A stretch of 37,176 nucleotides of DNA from contig CBDVAP010000015.1 in NCBI GenBank assembly GCA_965372015.1, positions 1 to 37,176 on the forward strand, read 5' to 3'. Made by a program: the position numbers and the translations under genes. How positions within the stretch are numbered: position 1 is the stretch's first letter; every line of letters starts with the position of its first letter. The notes below the pieces were generated by a model. That model was not told the origin of the DNA, did no database searches, and saw nothing but the letters and a program-made list of their open reading frames with translations. This document shows positions 14,205-22,036 of the stretch, in pieces. This DNA comes from JACZSB01 sp965372015 (GTDB lineage Bacteria; Fidelibacterota; Marinisomatia; SCGC-AAA003-L08; TS1B11).

Positions 14205-15224
14205 ATGAAAGCAATTGTCTATCATAAATATGGCCCCCCCGATGTTCTTGAATTAAAAGAGGTGGAAAAACCTGCTCCCAAAGACAATGAAATTTTGGTA
14301 AAAGTTCAGGCAGCGTCCGTAGGTGCATGGGACTGGCATACCATGCGAGCTGACCCGTTCATAGTCCGCCTAATGGGCGGGGGGTTTCTAAAACCAAAAA
14401 ACAAGATACTCGGATCTGAAGTTGCGGGGCGGGTTGAAGCAGTTGGTAAAAACACAAAGCAGTTTCAGCCCGGTGATGAGGTATTCGGGGACATATCCGA
14501 GTGTGGTCTGGGCGGTTTTGCCGAGTATGTATGTGCCAGGGAAGATGCATTGGTGTTGAAGCCCGCCAGTACGACATTCGAGGAAGCAGCAACCGTGCCT
14601 ATAGCGGCAGGCACCGCCTTACGGGGCCTGCGCGATAAAGGACGGATTCAGCCGGGGCAGAAGGTTTTAATCAATGGCGCCTCTGGTGGTGTGGGTACCT
14701 TTGCGGTGCAGATTGCCAAATCGTTCGGGGCTGAAGTAACTGCCGTGTGCAGCACGAGGCATTTGGACCTGGTGCGCTCGATTGGTGCAGACCAGGTCAT
14801 TGATTACACCGGGGAAGATTTCACCAAAAATGGGCAGCGATATGACCTGATTTTTGCGGTTAACGGATATCATCCGATTTCAGATTATAAGCGTGCATTA
14901 AGTCCCAAGGGAATTTATGTCGCGGCCGGAGGTTCCATGGCTCAAGTGTTCCAAGCTTTGCTCTTAGGACCATGGATTTCAATGACCGGGGGTAAGAAAA
15001 TGGGTGCCTTGATGCCGAAACCAAACCCAAAGGATTTGGTTTTCATGAAAGAGCTTCTTGAAGCCGGCAAAGTGGTTCCTGTTATAGATAGGCGTTACCC
15101 GTTAAGCGAGGTTGCTGAAGCTATCCGCTATCTTGAAGAGGGACACGCCCGAGGAAAAATAGTAATATCCATGGAGCATAATAACAAAACCAAACAGAGT
15201 GCCGCACCAGTGGAAACCCGGTGA
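14205..15224 (+). CDS. NAD(P)-dependent alcohol dehydrogenase / quinone oxidoreductase-like MDR protein
   Basis: A 339-residue medium-chain dehydrogenase/reductase. The N-terminal GroES-like domain starts MKAIVYHKYGPPDVLELKE; the Rossmann domain has NGASGGVGTFAVQIAKSFGA at about residues 159-178, followed by the STRHLDLVRSIGADQVIDY segment. The structural and catalytic zinc cysteines of classical alcohol dehydrogenases are not evident, which favours the zinc-free quinone-oxidoreductase branch using NADPH. GAGGA in the 14191-14200 region serves as a ribosome binding site. The last ~12 residues are polar and extra to the family core. It follows the DUF6326 gene by 57 nt inside the repeat-bracketed segment, so the two may have travelled together. 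Substrate cannot be read from sequence. Confidence 0.85.
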   Translation: MKAIVYHKYGPPDVLELKEVEKPAPKDNEILVKVQAASVGAWDWHTMRADPFIVRLMGGGFLKPKNKILGSEVAGRVEAVGKNTKQFQPGDEVFGDISECGLGGFAEYVCAREDALVLKPASTTFEEAATVPIAAGTALRGLRDKGRIQPGQKVLINGASGGVGTFAVQIAKSFGAEVTAVCSTRHLDLVRSIGADQVIDYTGEDFTKNGQRYDLIFAVNGYHPISDYKRALSPKGIYVAAGGSMAQVFQALLLGPWISMTGGKKMGALMPKPNPKDLVFMKELLEAGKVVPVIDRRYPLSEVAEAIRYLEEGHARGKIVISMEHNNKTKQSAAPVETR

Positions 15225-15263
15225 AAACGAGAAGGCGGACCATTGGACTGAGGTCATGGCGCC

Positions 15264-15285
15264 TATAATTTTAGATATAATTATA
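15264..15285 (+). promoter_or_regulatory. Inverted-repeat operator overlapping a -10 box ahead of the GntR regulator
   Basis: TATAATT (15264-15270) and AATTATA (15279-15285) are a perfect 7-bp dyad with 8-nt spacing; the left arm doubles as a TATAAT -10 box, with TTGGAC at 15244-15249 as a short-spaced -35. A dyad on the promoter suits autoregulation by the YtrA-type repressor encoded 60 nt downstream. Confidence 0.4.
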
Positions 15286-15319
15286 CCGGGGCAGCGCCAG
15301 GAACTTTAGAAAACTCCAC
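15285..15319 (+). repeat. 35-nt imperfect direct repeat, right copy
   Basis: Matches 13660-13694 at 31 of 35 positions. Read in the equivalent frame it would encode P-G-Q-R-Q-E-L then TAG, a relic-like copy of the C-terminus of the membrane protein gene at 12989-13684, with no gene body before it. Confidence 0.75.
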
Positions 15320-15346
15320 CATGTTAGTAATAGATATATTCAAAGA

Positions 15347-15727
15347 ATGACCATCACCTTCGACCATAAAACCCCCATCTACCTGCAGGTGGCCCGCATG
15401 ATCCGGGATTCGGTGGTCTCCGGGGACCTGCCCGAGGAGGGCCCGATCCCCTCGGTGCGGCAGGTATCGGTCGAGCACGGCCTGAACCCCCAGACGATAC
15501 TGAACGCCACCCATCTGCTGGTGGATGAAGGCATACTGGAGAAACGCCGGGGGGTGGGCATTTTCGTCAAGCGTGGGGCCCGGGAGCAGGTCCGGCAGCG
15601 GGAACTAGCCGAGCTTAAACAGCGCCATATCCCGGAGCTGGTGAACCGCGCCCGCCTGTTGGGATTGAGCGCCCGGGAAACAATTAAATTAGTACAGGAT
15701 AATTTCAAGGAGCAGCCCCATGGATGA
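15347..15727 (+). CDS. GntR-family transcriptional regulator, YtrA subfamily
   Basis: A 126-residue repressor. Residues 5-75 form a GntR winged helix-turn-helix (TPIYLQVARMIRDSVVSGDL…IPSVRQVSVEHGLNPQTILNA…LVDEGILEKRRGVGIFV). The short helical tail (about 50 residues) is typical of the YtrA subfamily, which has only a dimerisation tail and usually controls a neighbouring ABC transporter. Its stop overlaps the ATPase gene start by 8 nt, so it is the first gene of that operon. The dyad at 15264-15285 is a natural operator candidate. The inducer is unknown; YtrA relatives respond to cell-envelope stress. Confidence 0.88.
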   Translation: MTITFDHKTPIYLQVARMIRDSVVSGDLPEEGPIPSVRQVSVEHGLNPQTILNATHLLVDEGILEKRRGVGIFVKRGAREQVRQRELAELKQRHIPELVNRARLLGLSARETIKLVQDNFKEQPHG

Positions 15728-16574
15728 GTTGATCCGGATTCAGGGAGTGTCCAAGTCCTTCGGCTCTACCCTGGCTTTAAACGATGTCAGCCTGGAGATC
15801 CCCGCCGGCCGGATTGTGGGGCTGGTGGGGCCCAACGGCGCCGGTAAGACCACCCTCTTACGGGCGCTCACCGGTGAAATCGCCTACCAGGGGCGGATAG
15901 AGGTTTTCGGCCTGGAACCCCACGCCCAACGGACGCACCTGATGGCCAATACCGGTGTCATTCACGATGTGGCGGTACTGCCGCCCTGGATGAAAGTACG
16001 CCAGGTGCTGGACTTTACCGCCGGAGTGCATCCCGGTTTCGACCGTGGAAAATGTGAACAGTTTCTGTCCCATACGGCAGTGACTATGGGCAAGAAAGTA
16101 CGGCAGCTCTCCAAAGGGATGAAAACCCAATTGCACCTGGCGCTGGTGCTGGCCACCGAAACCCGTCTGCTGGTGCTGGACGAACCCACGCACGGGTTGG
16201 ATATCCTGTTCCGCAAGCAGCTTTACACCTCGGTGCTTCAGGACTATTACGATCAGCACAAATCAGTGATCATCTCCACCCACCAGGTGGAGGAAGTTGA
16301 ACACATCCTGAGCGACGTGATCTTCCTCAGGGACGGCCGCGTTCTGCTCGACCTGACCATGGATGATTTTCGGCAGACTTTCGTGCAGCTGGCCACCGGG
16401 GAGGAACAGGCCGAAGCCGCCCGGGGCCTCAAACCGCTCACCGAACATGACCTTTTCGGCAAGAAGATATTCCTGTTCAAGGGTGTGGACACCCAGACCC
16501 TGGAACCGCTGGGTGAGGTACAGGTACCGTCGGTGGCGGATGTATTCGTAGCCATCATGGGAGGTACGGCATGA
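15720..16574 (+). CDS. ABC transporter ATP-binding protein (YtrB-like)
   Basis: A 284-residue ABC ATPase. Walker A GPNGAGKTT lies at residues 37-45, the signature at 130-134 reads LSKGM instead of LSGGQ, Walker B LLVLDEP lies at 150-156 and the switch His is in STHQVEEVEH. The LSKGM signature and the ~80-residue C-terminal extension are common in ATPases paired with ABC-2 permeases. It overlaps the regulator before it by 8 nt and the permease after it by 4 nt. With that permease it would form an exporter or envelope-stress transporter in the inner membrane. Substrate unknown. Confidence 0.9.
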   Translation: MDELIRIQGVSKSFGSTLALNDVSLEIPAGRIVGLVGPNGAGKTTLLRALTGEIAYQGRIEVFGLEPHAQRTHLMANTGVIHDVAVLPPWMKVRQVLDFTAGVHPGFDRGKCEQFLSHTAVTMGKKVRQLSKGMKTQLHLALVLATETRLLVLDEPTHGLDILFRKQLYTSVLQDYYDQHKSVIISTHQVEEVEHILSDVIFLRDGRVLLDLTMDDFRQTFVQLATGEEQAEAARGLKPLTEHDLFGKKIFLFKGVDTQTLEPLGEVQVPSVADVFVAIMGGTA

Positions 16575-17605
16575 AGCAATTCGCAACCCTTCTCCTTCGT
16601 GAGGTGGCCGAATGGCGCCTGCTGCTGATTGTGGTGGGCATACTATACGTCTTGGGACTGGCGGGCTCGGCGGTGGGAATCAACCGGCTGGCGGATGAGC
16701 TGGTGAAGGAAAGTGCTGAAATCAAATTGAATGTGCACTCGGATCAGGACGATTCGGTCGGGGATGAGAATGTGTGGGCTGAAGAGGAAGATGATTGGGA
16801 ATACGATGATGACGAATGGCTATCACCTCGGGACTTTATGAACTTTGGCTGGCCCGCTCACTTTCTGCTGAAGGGACGGGAGGGGCTGCTGCTGTACGTC
16901 TGGGCCCATATGCTGCGGGGCGGCCTCTCGGCCATAAACCTGTCGCTGGTTTTCCTGGCGCTCTTTTACCTGGTGGACTCCCTCTACAAGGAGCGTGCCG
17001 ACCGCTCTACCTTTTTCTACCGTAGCCTCCCGGTGAGTGACAACGCCTTGTTGCTCTCGAAATTGGTGGTGGGAACTACCGGCTTCCTGTTATTGTCCTA
17101 TCTGCTGGGAGTGATATGGGTCTTGTTCTCACGACTGGTGTTCCCGGCAGAGTTCTCCCATTTGCTGGAGGGAAACGGATTATCCCTGTCACAAATGGCT
17201 TTATTAGACCTGGTCGGCGACTGGTTTGCATTTCACCTGCTGCAGTTCCTCTGGCTGCTGCCCTATGCCCTTTACCTGATGTTCATCTCAGCGATTGTCC
17301 GCAGCCGGCCCCTGCTGATTGCGTTGGGGGCGCCCTTCTTGCTGGCGCTACTTTTACGCTACTCTATCGGGACGGTGGAGCCGCTGGCGGTACTGCTTAG
17401 TAATCTTCATGCTCTGGGAGCCGTTTTGCTGGGAGAATGGCGCGGCGGCCCCCCCCAGGCCCTTCGCCCTGATGAAACCCTGGAACTATTCGGCGGCTTC
17501 GGTGCTTATATTCTTAACGCTCGCACTTTTATTTCCATCCTGGCCGCCGCCGGGTTGGCATTCGGCACTCGGCTGGCATACCAGCGCAATTTCACCACTT
17601 CCTAA
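16571..17605 (+). CDS. ABC-2-type transporter permease
   Basis: A 344-residue inner membrane protein with helices near residues 14-34, 112-138, 155-187, 210-240, 245-270 and 310-332. Between helix 1 and helix 2 lies an unusually acidic segment (about residues 56-84, rich in Asp, Glu and Trp) that should face the periplasm. It is the permease partner of the ATPase at 15720-16574 (4-nt overlap). An eight-C run at 17449-17456 lies in the coding sequence. The family assignment comes from helix layout and context rather than a sharp motif. No terminator is seen before the YIP1 gene 141 nt downstream. Confidence 0.8.
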   Translation: MKQFATLLLREVAEWRLLLIVVGILYVLGLAGSAVGINRLADELVKESAEIKLNVHSDQDDSVGDENVWAEEEDDWEYDDDEWLSPRDFMNFGWPAHFLLKGREGLLLYVWAHMLRGGLSAINLSLVFLALFYLVDSLYKERADRSTFFYRSLPVSDNALLLSKLVVGTTGFLLLSYLLGVIWVLFSRLVFPAEFSHLLEGNGLSLSQMALLDLVGDWFAFHLLQFLWLLPYALYLMFISAIVRSRPLLIALGAPFLLALLLRYSIGTVEPLAVLLSNLHALGAVLLGEWRGGPPQALRPDETLELFGGFGAYILNARTFISILAAAGLAFGTRLAYQRNFTTS

Positions 17606-17673
17606 GCCGGCCGGGAGTTATGATTATTGGACTGGAATGGGTATTGGGCTGTAGCTTTTATAGTGGCGGGGAC

Positions 17674-17703
17674 TAGTACCTAACTGTGATCCAACCGGTA
17701 CTA
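17674..17703. repeat. 7-bp inverted repeat upstream of YIP1 gene
   Basis: TAGTACC (17674-17680) and GGTACTA (17697-17703) with a 16-nt spacer, 43 nt before the YIP1 start. Possible regulator site; no clear promoter pairs with it. Confidence 0.3.
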
Positions 17704-17746
17704 TCCTGCAAATGGCATTTAGCTACTTGTAGATTGGAGAGCTGAA

Positions 17747-18475
17747 ATGGAAGAACAAGCTACCACTGATAACGGCGATCTGGTGCTTCTGAAGCGGCTG
17801 ATCGGCATCTTTACCATGCCGCGGGCAACTTTTAGCTCCTTAATCGAGTCTATTAGTACGGTTGATATCCTTATCCCGGTGGTTGTCGTGCTGGTCATTT
17901 CGTTGGGTACGCAGCCGCTGGTAAGACCGATTGCGATTGAGGAGCAGACCCAGCAGATCCTCCAGCGCGATGACCTTGATGATGACCAGAAGGACGTCAT
18001 CCTGGACCGCATGGAGCAGATGGGTGAGCGCATGAGCGGTCCCTTAGGCTATTTGATAGTCGTGGTCGCGACCCTGGGTTGGTATGCCATATTAGGGGGC
18101 GTGATCATGTTCTTCGGGTCTTTCATCCTGGGAGGACAGGCGTCGTTCAAGGACACGTTTGGTGTGGTGGTATACGCCCAGCTGGTGAGCGTGGTGGAAC
18201 TGATTGTTAAAATTCCACTGATCGTCCAGACCCAGACCCTGCGGGTGGAAACCGGCCTGGCGTTGCTACTGCCCGGCAGCCTGGACGGCACCTTGCTGTA
18301 CCGCTTCTTCCACCGCCTGGACTTTTTCAGCATCTGGCGGATATTCCTGCTGGCGCTGGGAATGGCCCTGCTCTATCGGGTTGACGAGAAGCGCTCCCAA
18401 CGCATGCTCTTCGGTGCCTGGGTGTTGGTCATGTTCCTCCTGGCTTGGCTATTTGACGGCCGGGGTATCAGCTAA
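17747..18475 (+). CDS. YIP1 family membrane protein
   Basis: A 242-residue protein of the bacterial YIP1 family. A cytosolic N-terminal part (LKRLIGIFTMPRATFSSLIES) precedes a first helix at about residues 41-60, a charged helical loop (62-96), and four more helices near 103-120, 123-150, 155-180 and 198-235. The FTMPRATF stretch is the usual family start ('P…F'). GGAGAG lies before the ATG. It stands between the ABC-2 exporter genes and the TolC-MacAB genes on the same strand. Bacterial YIP1 proteins are often found next to transporter genes, but their role is not established. Confidence 0.8.
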   Translation: MEEQATTDNGDLVLLKRLIGIFTMPRATFSSLIESISTVDILIPVVVVLVISLGTQPLVRPIAIEEQTQQILQRDDLDDDQKDVILDRMEQMGERMSGPLGYLIVVVATLGWYAILGGVIMFFGSFILGGQASFKDTFGVVVYAQLVSVVELIVKIPLIVQTQTLRVETGLALLLPGSLDGTLLYRFFHRLDFFSIWRIFLLALGMALLYRVDEKRSQRMLFGAWVLVMFLLAWLFDGRGIS

Positions 18476-18594
18476 GGGAAAATTGCCGGTTGCCGCTGGC
18501 CGCGATTGCTCCCGCCGGCCCTGGCGGACAACTGAACTTAGACGGCTCTTAACCTTGTGCTGGTCTTGGGCGTCTAATACTTCTAGGGTGAAAA

Positions 18595-19887
18595 ATGAAA
18601 TCGTTTGGTAAACTAGCTATTTTACTTACATTCGGCACTGGTCCCTTAGCGGCCCAGACCACCCCGGCTCTGTCATTGGATCAGCTGATCGCCATCGGGC
18701 TGGATAACAACAGTTCCATCCGGCTGGCAGAGCGCAATCTGTCCGCGGCCAAGGCCGAGCGACGGGGTTCTTACTCCGGTCTGATTCCCTCGCTGCAGGC
18801 CTCAATTAACCGGGATTTGAACCCCCAGGAAATCGAATTAGCCGGTGGCTACGTCGTCAAGCCCCGGCCCTATAGCTCCTCCATGTCGGTTTCCCAGACC
18901 CTGTTCGACGGCGGGGCCGCCTGGTACAACAAACGCGATGGTGACCATGCCGTGGCCGCGGCCCGGTCCCGGTACGATCAAGCCCGGCTGCAAATGTTTC
19001 AAGGCGTGAAGGAAGCATACTTCCGCTACCTGTCCAACCAAGAAATACTGGAAGTGGCTCGGGAGGCGTTGGAGCTTAGCCGCCGGCAGCTGGAACTAGT
19101 GGAAGAACGTTATCGCCTGCAAGCGGTGCGGGAGTCGGACCTGCTCAAGGCCCGGGTCAGCAAAGGCCAGCGGGAAGCTGATTTCCATCGGGCCACCCAA
19201 GTATTGACTACCTCCGCAACTGACCTGAATATGGTAATTGGCCAGGATCCCCAGGTGCCGATCAATGTGCGCCGTGATACTATGGCCATCGCACCCATCC
19301 TTGATCGGGAGCTGGCCTACAGTCTCCAGAAGCGTAACAACCCCGATTTACGAGCCCAGGAGCTGGCGGTGGAACGGGCCTGGCTGCAGGCCAAGGCGCA
19401 GCGGGGAGCGATGCTGCCCACCGTCACCCTCAGATATTCCGGTGACGCCTCCGGTGGCGCCTTATCCGATGCTATCGACTTCACAACCATTAACAATAAC
19501 AGCGCCACCAGATTGAATATTTATTTCCCCCTGTTTTCCGGACTACGAAATAGCTCCGGTTACAAACGGTTACGCTATGCCGCCCTGGCCGAAGAGGAGC
19601 GCCTGGACGCCACTGAGCGGGAGCTGCGGCGGCAGCTGGAAAATACCCTGTCGAACCTGGAAGCGTTGCATAAAATTCACCCTATCAATCAGGAGGTCCT
19701 GGCTTCGGCTCAGGCGGATGTGCGCCTGGCCAACGAGCAGTACCGCCTGGGGGCGATTGCGATCCTGGACTTGCTGGACGCCCAGGTATCCCTGATCACC
19801 GCCCGAAGTACCCTGGTGCGTACTACTTATGACATCAAAATTTCCGCCGCCAAACTGGAGGCCCTGATGGGAACTATCTCTGAATGA
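18595..19887 (+). CDS. TolC-family outer membrane efflux protein
   Basis: A 430-residue outer membrane channel of the TolC/OEP family. Residues 1-20 are a signal peptide (ending GPLAAQ). Two OEP repeats of long coiled-coil hairpins follow: about 27-220 (LDQLIAIGLDNNSSIRLAERN…) and 235-425 (…DLRAQELAVERAWLQAKAQRGAMLPTV…), with the second containing YRLGAIAILDLLDAQVSL, the typical second-half motif. It is the exit duct for the adjacent MacA-like adaptor and MacB-type permeases. Its TGA overlaps the adaptor ATG by 4 nt, so the four pump genes are one operon. AGGGTGA precedes the start. Substrate range unknown. Confidence 0.92.
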   Translation: MKSFGKLAILLTFGTGPLAAQTTPALSLDQLIAIGLDNNSSIRLAERNLSAAKAERRGSYSGLIPSLQASINRDLNPQEIELAGGYVVKPRPYSSSMSVSQTLFDGGAAWYNKRDGDHAVAAARSRYDQARLQMFQGVKEAYFRYLSNQEILEVAREALELSRRQLELVEERYRLQAVRESDLLKARVSKGQREADFHRATQVLTTSATDLNMVIGQDPQVPINVRRDTMAIAPILDRELAYSLQKRNNPDLRAQELAVERAWLQAKAQRGAMLPTVTLRYSGDASGGALSDAIDFTTINNNSATRLNIYFPLFSGLRNSSGYKRLRYAALAEEERLDATERELRRQLENTLSNLEALHKIHPINQEVLASAQADVRLANEQYRLGAIAILDLLDAQVSLITARSTLVRTTYDIKISAAKLEALMGTISE

Positions 19888-21287
19888 AGCTGGACCTGAA
19901 AAAGTATCTCAATCGTAAGCGCCTGCTGATCGGGGGTGCCATAATCGTGGTTATCGCCTTGATCATTGTGCGAAATGTGGGCTCGGATGATGAGCGGGAC
20001 GAGCGCCGTAAAGGGCCGCCCATCGCCGTACAGGTGGAGAAAGTCCGCCGGCAACAGGTGGAACAGGCCATTACCGCCGCCGGGAAATTGCGGCCGGTTT
20101 TCGAGACCGAGATTTCCTCTACCATCAGTGCCCAGATCATGGAACTGCGAGTGGATGAAGGCGACGAAGTGCAGGCCGCGGATGTACTGGTAATCCTGGA
20201 TCGGGCCCGCTACGCGGCCGCCTTCGAACGGGCTAGGTCGGCCTTGCGGTCGGCCCGGGCGGGCCAAAAGCTAACCAGGTCGGAGCTGGGCCGCGGCAAG
20301 CAATTGTTCGATAAAAAACTGATCAGCCTCCAGGACCTGGAAGCACTGGAGGCGGCCTCCGAATCGGCCCTGGGCACCCAGGAACAGGCCGAGGCCACCC
20401 TGGAGCAGGCCCAAGATGATCTGGACAAGACCACCCTGGTGGCCCCTTACGATGGCGTGGTGACCAAGCTCAATAAGGAAGTAGGTGAAATGGCCCTGGG
20501 GTCCACTTTCCAGGCCGACGTCCTGCTGGTGATCTCGGACCTGTCCATGATGGAAGTGGTAGTGGATGTAGACGAGACCGACGTGGTGGACATTGAGATC
20601 CTGGACCCGGTGGAGATCGAAGTGGACGCTATCCCCGATACTACCTTCAGCGGCCGGGTGTCGCGAGTGGCACACTCGGCTACCATTATCGGGCAGGGCA
20701 CCCAGGAGCAGGCCACCAACTTTGAAGTGGTGGTTACCCTGGACATCAATCAGGAAGCCAGCCGCATCGATCCCCGGCTGCGACCCGGCATGTCAGCCAC
20801 CGCCACCATCATCACCGCCCGCCATGATGAAGTAGTGGCCGTCCCCATTCAGGCCCTGGCCGCCCGGGAACCGGTAGTGCCCGACGAGGAAGGTGATACT
20901 CCTGAAGAAGGCCCCCAGCGGCGCCGTGGTGGGAAGCGCGGTTCCGGCAATGGGAATCCCGATAGTGACGGCGATGATAAGGGTCCGGGGCCCGGCAAAC
21001 CGGAAGTGATCGAGGTGGTCTTCGTCATCCGCAAGGACACCACCGGCGCCAACCCCGGATTTTTCAGTAAACTGTTCAAGCGCAAACCGGTGGAGACAGT
21101 TGAGCAGCGCCCGGTGAAACTGGGAATATCATCCGACACCCATTATGAGATCTTATCCGGCCTGGAAGCCGGGGAAGAAATAGTGATAGGAAATTACCGG
21201 GCGGTCAGCAAGGAGTTGCAGGATGAAAGCCGCATCAACCGCAAGGAAAAGGGTGACCGCGGCAACAAACGGAGGCGCCGCCGATGA
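19884..21287 (+). CDS. MacA-like periplasmic adaptor subunit
   Basis: A 467-residue membrane-fusion protein linking the inner membrane permeases to TolC. An N-terminal anchor helix lies at residues 13-32. The lipoyl half-motif, alpha-helical hairpin (about 110-180) and second half-motif (TLVAPYDGVVTKLNKEVGEMA) are clear, then a beta-barrel domain. An unusual insert at about residues 331-374, full of Gly, Pro, Arg, Asp and Glu, interrupts the membrane-proximal region, and the C-terminus is a highly basic tail (GDRGNKRRRRR), odd for a periplasmic protein. Overlap of 4 nt with the genes on both sides. Adaptor role is secure; the insert's role is unknown. Confidence 0.9.
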   Translation: MKLDLKKYLNRKRLLIGGAIIVVIALIIVRNVGSDDERDERRKGPPIAVQVEKVRRQQVEQAITAAGKLRPVFETEISSTISAQIMELRVDEGDEVQAADVLVILDRARYAAAFERARSALRSARAGQKLTRSELGRGKQLFDKKLISLQDLEALEAASESALGTQEQAEATLEQAQDDLDKTTLVAPYDGVVTKLNKEVGEMALGSTFQADVLLVISDLSMMEVVVDVDETDVVDIEILDPVEIEVDAIPDTTFSGRVSRVAHSATIIGQGTQEQATNFEVVVTLDINQEASRIDPRLRPGMSATATIITARHDEVVAVPIQALAAREPVVPDEEGDTPEEGPQRRRGGKRGSGNGNPDSDGDDKGPGPGKPEVIEVVFVIRKDTTGANPGFFSKLFKRKPVETVEQRPVKLGISSDTHYEILSGLEAGEEIVIGNYRAVSKELQDESRINRKEKGDRGNKRRRRR

Positions 21288-22036
21288 GTGCCAGCAGTGC
21301 GCCCGGCAACAGCCTGATTACCTTCCAGGGAGTCACCAAGGTCTACGACATGGGCAAGGAGCAGGTCCATGCCCTGCGCGGGATCGACTTGAAAATCCGT
21401 CCCAACGAATACATCTCCATCATGGGGCCCTCCGGCTCGGGTAAATCGACCCTGATGAATATCATCGGCTGCCTGGACACTCCCACCGGGGGCCGCTACG
21501 AGTTTGAGGGTGAATTGGTCTGCGATGTGGCCGGGGAAGAAATTTATAAGATGGATGACGACCAATTGGCCAGTATCCGCAATAGCAAGATCGGGTTCGT
21601 CTTCCAGACCTTCAATCTCCTGTCCCGCACCACCGCTCTGCGCAATGTGGAACTGCCCTTGATCTATGCCGGTGTGCCCCGCCGTGAGCGCCTGAAACGG
21701 GCCTACCATTCGTTGGAGCAAGTAAATCTGGCCGACCGCGCCGAGCATCGCCCCAGTGAGCTCAGTGGCGGCCAGCGGCAGCGGGTGGCCATTGCCCGGG
21801 CACTGGTGAATAACCCGGCCATCATCCTGGCCGACGAGCCCACCGGAAATCTGGACTCCACCACCAGCCAGGAGATTATGGTTCTGCTCGATGCCCTGCA
21901 CGCGCGAGGTAATACCATTATCCTGGTAACCCACGAACCGGACATCGGCGCCCACGCCCACCGCACCATTCAAATTCTGGATGGCATGATTGACACGGAT
22001 GTGCTCACCACCAACGGCAAGGCCGGCGGGCGGTGA
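21284..22036 (+). CDS. MacB/LolD-type ABC transporter ATP-binding protein
   Basis: A 250-residue ABC ATPase. Walker A GPSGSGKST lies at residues 48-56, the signature LSGGQRQR at 160-167 and Walker B ILADEPTGNLD near 181-191, which is the LolD/MacB/FtsE signature. The switch His is in LVTHEPDIGAHAHR. In MacB itself the ATPase and permease are fused; here they are separate, as in LolD systems. A single ATPase must serve both downstream permeases. Its TGA overlaps the GTG of the next gene by 4 nt. Confidence 0.93.
   Translation: MSASSAPGNSLITFQGVTKVYDMGKEQVHALRGIDLKIRPNEYISIMGPSGSGKSTLMNIIGCLDTPTGGRYEFEGELVCDVAGEEIYKMDDDQLASIRNSKIGFVFQTFNLLSRTTALRNVELPLIYAGVPRRERLKRAYHSLEQVNLADRAEHRPSELSGGQRQRVAIARALVNNPAIILADEPTGNLDSTTSQEIMVLLDALHARGNTIILVTHEPDIGAHAHRTIQILDGMIDTDVLTTNGKAGGR

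Noticed and set aside
18538..18577. TTAGACG / CGTCTAA inverted repeat upstream of the TolC gene
   Set aside because: Arms are 7 bp with a 26-nt gap and no linked promoter or T-run; likely chance.
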